Assembly: GCA_948144175.1 (NCBI GenBank)
Contig: CANXME010002486.1
Coordinates: 1,116,001 to 1,180,000 of the forward strand
DNA: 64,000 nt
Reading direction: 5' to 3'
Source: Closterium sp. NIES-65
Taxonomy: Eukaryota > Streptophyta > Zygnematophyceae > Desmidiales > Closteriaceae
The notes beneath the pieces are model-generated. The model searched no databases, was not told the DNA's origin, and was given only the letters and a program-made list of their open reading frames with translations. The position numbers and the translations under genes were made by a program. This document shows positions 31,101 through 40,591 of the stretch, piece after piece. Within the stretch, counting starts at the first letter, position 1. Every line of letters starts with the position of its first letter.

Positions 31101-32969
31101 GTCACGCGTCTCCTTGCTACTGCTGTCACTGACCCTTCCTTCGAGTCGTCTGCTGCGTCTGCCCTTGTCACTGAGCTTGTCGACTTTGCTGCGCGCTGTC
31201 GTCTCGACTACGCTGCTCGTCTTGTCACTGAGTCTGAGTCCGCCTGTCCTCCGTCCGTCGGGGGTGAGTGTGCCCTTGGCACGGACGTCCTTGAGGACAG
31301 GCAGGAGGAGTTCCAGTGTCTGGCTGCCGCTTCACCTCGTCTCGCGTCTGTACTGCTAGCCCCTGAGGGAGACCAGGATGCACCAGACATCCCGACTCCG
31401 CGCTCTTACGCGGAGGCGATAGAGGGTCCCTACTCCTCTCAGTGGCAGGCAGCTATGGATGCAGAGATGGCTTCCTGGAAGTCCACAGGCACCTACGTTG
31501 ACGCTGTTCCCCCTCCTGGGGCGAACATCGTCAGTGGCATGTGGATTTTCAGGGTGAAGCGGCCGCCGGGTTCTCCGCCTGTCTTCAAGGCGCGCTACGT
31601 GGCTCGTGGCTTCAGTCAGCGGCAGGGGGTTGACTACTTCCAGACCTTCTCCCCCACCCCGAAGATGACCACTCTTCGGGTTCTGCTGCACGTTGCTGCT
31701 CACCGTGACTACGAGCTGCACTCTCTCGACTTCAGCACAGCTTTCTTGCAGGGCAGCCTGCACGAGGAGATCTGGCTGCGCCGCCCACCTGGCTTCACTG
31801 GGTCTTTCCCTCCTGGTACCCAGTGGAGTCTCCGGCGTCCAGTCTACGGTCTCCGCCAGGCGCCACGTGAGTGGCACGACACACTGAGGACTACGCTCGC
31901 GGCACTTGGGTTTGCTCCTTCTACTGCCGACCCGTCGCTGTTTCTGCGCACCGACACCTCTCTGCCGCCGTTCTACATCCTCGTGTACGTCGACGACTTG
32001 GTCTTTGCCACAGCTGACACTGCTGGACTCGCCTACGTGAAGTCTGAGCTGCAGAAGAGACACACGTGCACTGACCTGGGTGAACTGCGCAGCTACCTTG
32101 GCTTGCAGATCACCCGGGATAGAGCACGCCGCACCATTACCCTGACTCAGTCACACATGGTGCAGCAGGTCCTTCAGCGCTTCGGCTTCACGTACTCCTC
32201 GCCTCAGGCCACTCCTCTGCCTACTCGCCACTCACTCTCAGCTCTGCCTTCGGATGAGTCCGTAGAGTCGAGTGGCCCGTTTGCAGAGCTTGTTGGCTGC
32301 CTCATGTACCTGATGACCTGCACACGACCTGACCTCGCATACCCTCTTAGCATTCTCGCACGCTTTGTTGCTCCTGGGAGACACCGACCAGAGCACATGG
32401 CTGCAGCGAAGAGGGTGTTGCGCTACTTGTGCAGTACGTCGGGCATGGGGCTAGTGCTTGGAGGGCGCAGTCCAGTGGTCCTCACTGGGCACGCAGACGC
32501 TTCTTGGGCTGACGACCAGGCTACGCAGCGGTCGTCACAGGGTTACTCCTTCAGCCTTGGTTCCGGCTCTGTCTCGTGGCGGGCTACCCGCTCGTCTTCT
32601 GTTCTCGGCTCCAGTTGTGAGGCTGAGATCTACGCTGGGGCTATGGCTGCACAGGAGTTACGCTGGCTCACCTACCTGCTGACCGACCTTGGAGAGCAGC
32701 CTCGTTCTCCTCCAGTCCTGTACGTAGACAACAAGGCCATGCTGGCCTTGTGTCGAGAGCAGCGACTGGAGCACAGAACGAAGCACATTGCTCTCCGCTA
32801 CTTTCTTGCTCGTGAGCTACAGCAGCGTGGACAGTTGCGACTTGCGTACGTGGCCTCTGAGGCCAACACTGCTGATGTCTTCACCAAGGCACTTGCGCCT
32901 TGTGATCATCAGCGTTGTTGCACGCAGTTGGGTCTTGTGCCTGTCTTGCCTCACTTGCTCTGCTCTTGA
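27063..32969 (+). pseudogene. Copia E gag-pol polyprotein (single frame, one internal stop)
   Basis: A 1,968-codon frame starting at MATPNVLTFDAEG, the start shared with B and C. Order by residue: capsid (1-220), (Gly)n/Ser linker (about 265-360), Gln run, knuckle C-x13-C-x3-H-x4-C within GPCPYVLRTGDRAGERCGG, protease Asp533 (LDSGASRSFF), integrase zinc module, Asp757 (HMDVWGP), Asp826 (HSDRGGEF), Glu862 (QNGIAE), GGAEPGG linker, RT catalytic YVDD around residue 1644, and RNase H to the TGA at 32967-32969. Codon 927 is TAA where element B has TGG (Trp of FRVWGSRAF), a two-base change. Everything else reads through, so this is nearly autonomous. The polyprotein would be cut by its own protease in the particle. 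Confidence 0.93.
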
Positions 32970-33166
32970 CCTTGCTTGTACCTTCGCCTATATATACTCT
33001 TGCTCTTGTATATCTCTATATATGATCTTGCATGTGAACTGGCCTTCTGGCCTTTGAACTTGTGCTCGGAATGCGTGGTGACTTTGTGATCCACCCTGAG
33101 CTTTGCTTTGCTTTGCTTGACTGGTCTTGTGACCCCTTGTTCTCCCCCACTTTGCCTATGGGGGTG
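32970..33166 (+). other. 3' noncoding tail and polypurine tract of Copia E
   Basis: Contains TATATATA runs, CTTTGCTTTGCTTTG and TATGGGGGTG just before the 3' LTR, as in B. Confidence 0.75.
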
Positions 33167-33298
33167 TGTCAGAACATATAGCTTACTTATTTCTGTAGGC
33201 TATAGTGGGGTATCCCATAGGGGGTACAACCCAATTAGGGTTTCCTATTTGTACCCACTTCATTTCATAGTCATTCACTTCTCGTTCGTACTTTCTCA
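33167..33298 (+). repeat. 3' LTR of Copia E
   Basis: 132 bp, identical to the 5' LTR, followed by GGGAC. Confidence 0.97.
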
Positions 33299-33303
33299 GG
33301 GAC

Positions 33304-35214
33304 AGGAGGAGACTCAACAGTCAGGGTGTAGAGACTCGACCCCGGCCGACGCGAGAACGTGGCCAGGTGTCGGCCTGTGCGTGCCTCCGTGCAGTGGGTC
33401 ACCCGCTGACTCGCAGGAGTGAACTGGTGAACACCCACATCCTGCAGGTCCGCTCCACTCACCAAGTTCGTAGAGAACGAGGGAAGGTACAGACCCGACA
33501 GGGTGCCCGAAGGGGCAGCCGGACACGGGAGGACAGTGGAGAAGTGAGACAGGACAGGACCCCCAGAGGGGTCAGCAAGGGAGACTGCAACCGGCCGGCC
33601 GAGCGGCGTAAGGGTAGTGCGGTCTCGAAAGAAGGAGCGAGAAGCTCCGGAGTCAAGTGTGAAAGTGAGGGAGGACGAGGACGACTCAGTACCTGAGAGC
33701 GCAGTCTCACCAGTACCTGAGAGCGCAGACGCACTGGCACCTAGAGCAGCAGCCTCACAAGCACCTAGCGCAGCAGTACTAATGCCCGGGTCGGGCTGGA
33801 AACAGCGGTAACCCTCATGCTCCTCACTATAATCCACAACATACATAGCAGTAAGGATAGCATCAAAATCAAGATCAAAGATCGCTACACCAGCCCTGAG
33901 AAGCTCATCCCAGCGAGGGATCTCACTAGCCCCAGGGAACTGCTGACGCCAGGCGTCCGTCAGGCGGCCAAAGCAGCGCTGGGTGGCGTGGGCACCCCCA
34001 CACTGCTCACCCGCGCGGTCGCCGGAACGAAGAACGTAGGTGCAGGGACCAGTACCCCCACCCCTCTGACGCCCAGCGTACCACTCACGAAGCTGCTGAG
34101 GCGAAGGGATGTCCCGAGAGCGCTGCTGCTGCTGCCGCTGCGAGCGCTGGCCACCACCACCGCCGCTACGCTGCTGGGTACCACCCCGACCAGATCCACC
34201 CCCTCCACCACCACTGCCTCCTCCGCTGCCGCCTCCACCGCCTCCACCTCCGCCGCCTCCACCTCCGCCGCTGCCTCCACCACCACCGCTGGCACCACCA
34301 CCACCGTCTCCGCCGCTGCTGCCACCACCACCACCACCCCCGCCACTAGTCCCGCCGCCACCCCCACTCCCTCCGCCGCCACCGCCGCCACCGCCACCGC
34401 CCCCTCCAGCTCCACCCGCGCCCTTGCCCCCCTTGCCCTTGCTGGAGCGACGTCTCCCACTAGGGGCAGACGCCGCGCCGACCGACTCAAGACCAAGCAG
34501 GTCGGCAGCAGCAGCAGAGGCAACAGAGGGCAGCAAGGGGGAAGGAGAGCACCCCTCAAAGATGGGGGTGCGAGGGTCACCACGAGAAGCACCTACAGCG
34601 ACGATGCTCTTCTCCGCTGCGAGGAGGGCCTTCTCGAGGAGGTCGACGGTGAGGGTGGTGGGACAGACTGCGAGAAAGTGGTCCCTGACGACTCGAAGGG
34701 AGTCAGGGAGGCGCGCGACTACGTAGTAGAGAGCGATGTACATGGGGGGGGGGTTCTTAGCGCAGAACTCAGCAGGAAGGGCGGCGCGGTAGCGAGTGTC
34801 ACTAGTGCGGAGGTGCGTAATGAGGTCAGTGACAGTGGGAAAGGCAGAGAGGTCAGGAAAGAGGTAGGGAAGCATGAGACGGCTCAGTGCAGCAGTGGCA
34901 GGGGAGGAGTAGCGCGCAACTACAGCGTCGTACAAGGTCTGAGCACTCTTGTACTGACTGAAGTGCGCACGCTCAGAGGTAGGGAGGTGGCGACGCACAG
35001 CAAGACGTGCAGCAGCATCGCAGGTGGCCCACTTAGAGCGGACAGCGGGATCAGCATCAGCAGCAGGAGCAGGAGAGGCGCCAGAGGTGAGATCAAAGAG
35101 AGAAAGGTCGTCAGCCCTGTCGCACTGTAAGAACAGCTGCAGGTCGTCTAACCAGACCTCAAAATCAATGGCGCGACCCTCAGCGTCAAAAGCTAGGACA
35201 CTAGGGGTAGCCAT
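33304..35214 (-). pseudogene. Copia C gag and protease
   Basis: Minus-strand frame starting MATPSVLAFDAEGRAIDF at 35214 and running to the E insertion. It has capsid, (Gly)n linker, Gln-rich run, the C-x13-C-x3-H-x4-C knuckle (GPCTYVLRSGDRAGEQCGG) and protease LDSGASRSFFRDRTTLTPL. It reads cleanly through the C run that shifts frame in B. It breaks after SLYTLTVESPPVP at the GGGAC target site, where E begins; pol continues beyond E at 25752. No stop before the break. Confidence 0.92.
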
Positions 35215-35239
35215 GGCGACGACAGCGACGCAGTGCAAG

Positions 35240-35674
35240 CAGCAGGGAAAGAGCTCGCAGTGTCAGTGGGACTGTGCTCACCAGGCAGGGCAGGTCGTGT
35301 AGGTGCGCAGAAAGGCGGCTCGGGTGCTGGGCGGCTCGGCTGCTGGGCGGCTCGGGCGCAGGGCGGCTCGGCTCCCGGGCTGCTCGGCGGCTGGGCGGCT
35401 CGGGTGCAGGGCGGCTCGGCTCACGGGCGGTTCGGCTGCTGAGGCGGCTCGGCCAGGAGATGCAGGGGCGGGGCCGTCAGGTGCAGCGGCGGGTTGACCG
35501 GTGCAGTGGCGGGCCGGCAGGTGCAGCGGCGGGCCGGCAGGTGCAGTGGCGGGCCGGCAGGTGCAGCGGCGGGCCGGCAGGTGCAGGCGGCGGGCCGTAG
35601 GGTGCAGTGGCGGGCCGGCAGGTGCAGCAGCGAGGCCGGCAGGTGCAGCAGCGAGGCCGGCAGGTGCAGCGAGG
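35240..35674 (-). repeat. Leader tandem arrays of Copia C
   Basis: From 35300 to about 35460 the plus strand is a CTGGGCGGCTCGG-type array; from about 35478 to 35670 it is about ten copies of a 20-bp unit, GTGCAGCGGCGGGCCGGCAG, with variants. It runs straight into the truncated LTR, with no primer site between. Noncoding. Confidence 0.85.
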
Positions 35675-35746
35675 CCCTAGAAACCCTGTACCCCATATGT
35701 ACTACCCCACTATAGCCTACAACAACTATGTCATATAAATCTGACA
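35675..35746 (-). repeat. Truncated 5' LTR of Copia C
   Basis: 72 bp matching the first part of the 129-bp 3' LTR (to TTTCTAGGG), then abruptly leader repeat. The remaining ~57 bp of LTR and the primer site are deleted. Confidence 0.88.
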
Positions 35747-35762
35747 CGAAAGTGGCGGGAGG

Positions 35763-35945
35763 TGTGAAGATAAGAGGTAATCGGTAGGAGCCATAGCTAG
35801 GAATAACCTAGCTAGGCAAGAAAGAAGTTAGGCAAAAGAGGGTTTGCACTAGCAAGCAAGGGGATACATATACGAAACCCTAAGGGGTTATACTCGCTAT
35901 AGAGTACCCCACTGCAGGCTAGAGAACAAATATAACATTCTGACA
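35763..35945 (-). repeat. Solo LTR of a related Copia
   Basis: 183 bp; on the minus strand it begins TGTCAGAATGTTATATTTG and ends TTATCTTCACA, with the diagnostic GCAGTGGGGTA block. A perfect 5-bp duplication GGAGG flanks it (35758-35762 and 35946-35950), so it is an LTR left by recombination between the ends of a complete element. Confidence 0.85.
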
Positions 35946-35950
35946 GGAGG

Positions 35951-36320
35951 GTTGTCGATGCGAGAGTTTGCGAGTGGTAACGGTGCTAACTGTGGTGCTA
36001 CAGTGGTGTACGCACTGAGCGTGGACGCAAAGGAAAAGGAAATTTCCTTACAGTGGCGCAGGAGTGAGTAGACGAAATACAGGATTTGTATCTGGCGGAG
36101 GGTCTAGGCGAATCAGAAACTGTACATAAGAAGTCTATGCTATGATGCAAGTCGCTACAACGTTTCATTACAGCAAACTGTACTGCGTGGGTTGTTGAAG
36201 TTAAAGTCTTACAAAACCACATTCAAACTAAACACTATTCTGCAGCCCAGGTCAAACCTCACAAATTCACATTCATTAGTTGTACAGAAGTAATAGAGTA
36301 TTGCAAACCAAAGGCACATC
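35951..36320. other. Unassigned spacer before the Harbinger element
   Basis: About 370 bp, moderately AT-rich. I see no coding frame, repeat family or structured RNA. It ends in the TAA target duplication (36321-36323). Confidence 0.6.
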
Positions 36321-36614
36321 TAAGGGTGCGTTCCTGGTTCGTGGCAGGAGCACTGTTCATGCTACTGTTGGTGGCAAGCGTGGTGTGCGCTTGCCACCAA
36401 CTTTGGGACCGAAGCGCGCGCGCCTCGATGTTGGTGGCAGCTCAAAAAACATTGTGCGACACATACACGCGAAACATCCGAACCAATCACAACAACGCAA
36501 ATACAGAGCACCAAGCGGTCAACCGGCTGCATGAGAAGTCACGACTCATGAACCAACCAGCCATTGCATTGGCCGAGACGCAATCAAACGAAACTTGTAA
36601 ACTAGCAGCCATCC

Positions 36615-38027
36615 ATGACTCGACTACAACTCCCTCCTGCAAACCAAATACCACAAACTGTAAACTCAAGCATGCGTCGGTGCAGTCACGGTTATAGAGC
36701 ACTGGCGAGAAGCACACAACCACACCTGGTAAAGGATCTAGCCATGCCGCAAAGGCTGGGTCTTCTCCTCGTGTTAGCCCTAGCTGTCTTGTTCGATTTC
36801 TATAGACAGCACTTCCACCTCCTGGCCGTTAGCGCGGCTGTGCAGTGGATCACCATGCAGGGCGTCGCTGCAGAATCGGACTCCGCGCAGCGCGCAAAGC
36901 GCGATCGCCTCCAGCGTGCACGCAAAGCGCGCCGTTCCCGCCGTATCTCGGAATGGATGGACGACCTGCAGGTGATGGACGACGACGACTTCATCAACAT
37001 GTTCCGCATATCGCGAGAGGTGTTGGCGGAGATTACTCCCGCGATGGCTCAGCCTATGAGCCTTTGCGTGGATCGTTACGGCATCCCGGTGGAGATGTGC
37101 TGCTTGATTCCGATCAAGTATTTCGCCTCTGCAATGCCGTACATAGACATGGCTATTTACTTCGGCATTCCTAAGTCTATCCTGCACAAGATTGTCGATG
37201 CTTTTCTCTTGCATTTCCCGCGGCGGTTCAAACGGACATGGGTGCGCTTCCCAACACATGACGAGATGGAGGACATGGCTGCTGAGTTTAAAGCGGTTAG
37301 GGGGCTGCCAAACGTCATAGGCGCTATTGACGGCACACACATCGAGATCAAGGGATTGGAGAATCACCGGCAGGAGTATTACAACCGCAAAGGCGTCTAT
37401 TCCACGCAGCTACAACTTACATGTGACAGCAAAGGCTACATCTGGGACTATGTTGTAGGGCATCCTGGCTCCATGCACGACCAGGGCGTCTTCCAGCAGT
37501 CTGACCTGCACACACGACTCGAGCGAGGTGACATTGCGCCTTTCCAGATTGTCGGCGATGCAGCATACCCGCTCCGCGACTACTGCCTCACACCAGTCAA
37601 CGCCTCGCGCAGACGCCTCATGAAAAGCTGGGAGCAGACGTACAACTACGTCCACTCCGCAACCCGCATGGTCGTTGAGCGGACATTCGGCGCACTCAAA
37701 CAGAGGTGGCGACTCTTCAGCAAGCGACACGAATGCAAGCTGACCCGCGTCTGCGCCGGAACCGCCTGCATTATCATATTGCACAACATGATCCTGCACC
37801 ATGACCAGCCACGGAGGATGACAGAAGACACAAACAGCTGGAGGGAGGTGACAGGCATCGGCCCGCCGTGGTACCACCGGAGCGGCATGCTTGCATACAG
37901 GTGGCAGCCGGCTGGTTCTGAAACCCAAGCAGGTTATCGTGCGCGCCGTAAGCATTTCGGCAAACACATGCATAGAGCTTACCGCAGGAGGCACCGCCCC
38001 TGGCGCAATGACCGCGCCGTCGGCTAG
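36615..38027 (+). CDS. PIF/Harbinger transposase (DDE_Tnp_4)
   Basis: An RNase H-fold nuclease that cuts and pastes the element. In the 470-codon frame: a short hydrophobic stretch (residues 45-65), a basic region, an HTH-like part (MCCLIPIKYFASAMPYIDMAIYFGIPKS), then the catalytic domain: VIGAIDGTHIEIKG (Asp239), YYNRKGVYSTQLQLTCD, GHPGSMHDQGVF (Asp289), GDAAYPLRDYCLTP and VVERTFGALKQRWR (catalytic Glu). All signature residues are intact and there is no internal stop. The first ~40 residues are doubtful and a later Met, for example at 36744, may be the true start. The stop TAG lies in a palindromic CTAG shared with the end of the opposite gene. It would need the Myb-like partner for nuclear import and binding in known systems. 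Confidence 0.93.
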   Translation: MTRLQLPPANQIPQTVNSSMRRCSHGYRALARSTQPHLVKDLAMPQRLGLLLVLALAVLFDFYRQHFHLLAVSAAVQWITMQGVAAESDSAQRAKRDRLQRARKARRSRRISEWMDDLQVMDDDDFINMFRISREVLAEITPAMAQPMSLCVDRYGIPVEMCCLIPIKYFASAMPYIDMAIYFGIPKSILHKIVDAFLLHFPRRFKRTWVRFPTHDEMEDMAAEFKAVRGLPNVIGAIDGTHIEIKGLENHRQEYYNRKGVYSTQLQLTCDSKGYIWDYVVGHPGSMHDQGVFQQSDLHTRLERGDIAPFQIVGDAAYPLRDYCLTPVNASRRRLMKSWEQTYNYVHSATRMVVERTFGALKQRWRLFSKRHECKLTRVCAGTACIIILHNMILHHDQPRRMTEDTNSWREVTGIGPPWYHRSGMLAYRWQPAGSETQAGYRARRKHFGKHMHRAYRRRHRPWRNDRAVG

Positions 38028-39979
38028 CGAGACTGCATGTCATCCGGCGACGCCCCTTCATCTTCTTCTGGCGCATCTGCCAGCTCCCTGTCAACCAAGG
38101 CCGCATTCACCTCGTTGCCCGCGTCGTTGGCGATGGCAGGTGGTTGTGCAGGTGCAGGTACCGTCGCCTGTAGGGGCGGTGCTGGAGGGGGTCGCCACAT
38201 CCCCGCCGCCATGTGTATTGCGGCGATGAGCAGCTGCGTTGCCTCGCTCAGCTGCCTCATGGCTTGCCCGTTGCACGCATTCAGGGTGTCGGAAATCACC
38301 TTGGCGGCCGCCATGCTCGCCGTCTCGTTCACGCGTGAACGCCGTGCCGGTACGGGGCTGGGCGTGGCTGGAAAGGGGGGGCAGGGCCGGGAGGTAGACA
38401 TTTGATGGAATTGAATGTTGTACGTATCTTGTTGCTGCATTGACATGCCCGGGATTTTGCAGATCACGCATCTTTGAATCCCTAACAAACGTCTGCACAT
38501 ACCACAAGTGATGCTTTGCAAAAAATGAACATACCGCGTGTGCCTTGGAAGAGCCAATAGACACCCTGTCGTATATGACGAATGGGGCTTCATGAACAAC
38601 TGTTACCTTCAATGGCGGCCGCGCGACGAGGCATGCGTCGTTGCCGACCACGGGGCACGGGGGTTGTGGTACCCCCCTCGGGCATATCGGCGTCGAGCTG
38701 GAGCGGGGCTTGCGGGTCGACGTGGCTTTCACCAGCGCCTCCGCCTTCGACGACGTGAGGCTTGACAGTTGCAGGGATGCGTTTGAGCAGGTATACGTAC
38801 TCAAACCAGGGCTTCTTTCTCTTCGGTTTCCGCCCGCTTGTCCCGTTGTTGCGCAGAGTGTCACGGTACTCCGCCTCCATGCGTTTCCAAGCGTGTTGCA
38901 TGGCAGTGCTGTTGCGCCTCCACTTGGTGCCGCTTTTTTTCATGTGCGCGCGCAACTTCTTCCAATACTGGTTGCCCTGCTTACCCCGCATCTGCTTCAG
39001 ATCTTCGCGGGTGTACCATTTGGCCGCAGCCAATGCCGTGAGCTCTTCGTCGGTCCAAGCGCGCTTAGTCTTGGAATTGCGCTTCCGCTTGCTATTACTA
39101 GGTCCGGCCTCCGAGGCATCCGGGTCCGACGCCGACTCGTCTTCGTCGCTTTCTGAAGCGGCTTTGGAGTTGTCGCTGTCGCTATCGCTGCCGCTCGACG
39201 ACACAATCTCTTCCAGTTCGTCGGACGAGATGTCAGTGTCCCCTCCGTCCGAGCTGTCGGCGCCGTCAGCCCGCGATGAGCTAGGTCCTGCTCCGTCGCG
39301 CCGAGGAGCGTGTTCGTGCTTGATTTTCCCTCGGTTTCTACCACGCTCCTGCTCTTCTTTCATCCACTGAACGTACCGTATGGCCCCGGATATAAGCGCA
39401 GGCCTATTATAAGCGCATGCGCTTGTATCTGGAGCAATGCGCTTATGGCCGATCCTCATTTATAAGCGCACCCCCTGTAAAACCTTGATTTATTATAAGC
39501 GCACGTATAATTCTAAAATTTTAACCAGATTAAAACGGTAGCGATTTCAAATTTTGCAGTGAGGATACAACTATTTTCGCTTCGATTGACTTTCGAGGAC
39601 CTCACATACTGCGCGTCCAGTCAGTATGAGCTGGCATTTCTGATAGTGACGTGTAAATTTTCCTCTGTGCGCCGGCAGAAAATCGCTCACGCGCGAATCT
39701 GAATTACGACTCGCTACCACTTCGGTTCGATTGAAATCACAAGAAGGAGATGTACAGTTTGGTGCCAATGAATTATAAATTTGCATTTATTATTATATAA
39801 GCGCATGCGCTTATAAATCTGACTCAATTATAAGCGCACCCCCCCAAAAAACACTGTTTTATTATAAGCGCAGGTGCGCTTATATCCGGGGTATTACGGT
39901 ATGGTGGATCCTCCCAGGGCTTGTCATCGTCGGCCTGTTCCTTCCCCTTTCTGCTCGGTTTCTGTTTCCGTGGTGGCAT
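38024..39979 (-). pseudogene. Harbinger Myb/SANT-like ORF, broken by MITE-2
   Basis: In known PIF/Harbinger systems this second protein binds the termini and recruits the transposase. On the minus strand the natural Met is at 39979 (MPPRKQKPSRKGKEQ). After 26 codons MITE-2 interrupts it at WEDPP/Y; the frame resumes at VQWMKEEQERGRNRG (39372), and removing one TA copy joins them in phase. Next come an acidic Ser/Asp region, a nuclear-localisation-like KRKRNSKTKR, and the SANT/trihelix block AWTDEELTALAAAKWYTRED to WKRMEAEYRDTL. A GT donor follows at 38606; the exon nearer the end (about 38430-38024) holds a helix-rich part (NETASMAAAKVISDTLNACN) and a stop overlapping the transposase stop. 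The exact acceptor is unresolved. Broken as it stands. Confidence 0.85.
39376..39899. mobile_element. MITE-2 (TA-flanked) inserted in the Harbinger Myb-like ORF
   Basis: 524 bp flanked by TA (39374-39375 and 39900-39901). Termini CCGTATGGCCCCGGATATAA and, reversed, CCGTAATACCCCGGATATAA. It has the same layout as MITE-1: repeated TTATAAGCGCA boxes, two same-orientation modules with a C run and AAAAC, and a core with GCGTCCAGTCAGTATG. Noncoding. Confidence 0.9.
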
Positions 39980-40591
39980 GGTGTGTGCTAGCTATGGGAC
40001 TATGCTTGCGTGTTGAACGGGTGGAGTTGGGGTTGTGTGACGCGTGAGTTGTGCTATAGTTTTCGTTTCCACAGCATCACGGCGATGAAGGGGATGGTGC
40101 TAAACCAGATCTGGACTGGCGGCGCGGGAGATGGATTTACAATTTCGTGGGTTTGGCGCCGGGAATTTTACCGGCCAAACCAACCCTCTGTCTTGTACGT
40201 GCGACCAAGGTGGAGATGTACCCCACGTATTGTTTGGCGGGCGATGTGGTGTTGGGAGTTGGGCCACTGTGCCAAATTTTCGCGCAGCCAATCAGCGTGC
40301 AGATGGTTGGCGGGTGAATTCTGCCATCAACTTGGTGTGATATGCAGTACGTGGCAGGCGCAAAACACGGCTGCCATCTACAGTTGCCCTGCCACGAACC
40401 AGGAACGCACCCTAAGCCAGGTACCAAATAATACAGGCATATCCAAACCCTGTTGCAAGCTAAAGCATCACAACAGAAACAGTTGCTACACACATTCTCA
40501 TAACCTCAATCCACGATCAGCATACTACGTAATACATAAATAAACCAGCAGCACAGAGAGTCCAACAAAAGGTCAACCAGAGTCAACCGTT

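Larger units (their letters stand above)
25753..33298 (+). mobile_element. Young full-length Copia retrotransposon E, nested in C
   Basis: 7,546 bp with two 132-bp LTRs that I read as identical and a perfect target duplication GGGAC (25748-25752 and 33299-33303). Internal order: primer site, GC-rich tandem leader, one long gag-pol frame, noncoding tail, polypurine tract. Identical LTRs mean the youngest insertion in the window. The only coding defect I see is one in-frame TAA at 29841-29843. It lies head-to-head with C in opposite orientation. Confidence 0.97.
21836..35746 (-). mobile_element. Copia retrotransposon C, split by nested element E
   Basis: Minus-strand relative of B and E. Target duplication CGAAA at 21831-21835 and 35747-35751. 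Its 3' LTR is intact (21836-21964) but the 5' LTR is a 72-bp remnant (35675-35746) fused directly to leader repeats, so the primer site is gone. Gag and protease are at 33304-35214; the rest of pol at 22169-25752. Element E with target duplication GGGAC separates them. A further internal deletion near 25548 removes the integrase core. With no primer site or integrase, this copy cannot transpose unaided. Without E it would be about 6.4 kb. Confidence 0.95.
36324..40412 (+). mobile_element. PIF/Harbinger DNA transposon
   Basis: 4,089 bp flanked by the 3-bp duplication TAA (36321-36323 and 40413-40415), typical for this superfamily. Termini are a perfect 25-bp inverted repeat starting GGGTGCGTTCCTGGTTCGTG. 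Two convergent genes lie inside: a plus-strand DDE transposase and a minus-strand Myb/SANT-like protein, the standard two-protein Harbinger set. A 524-bp MITE interrupts the second gene. It inserted about 180 bp beyond the 3' end of the coiled-coil host gene. Confidence 0.96.
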
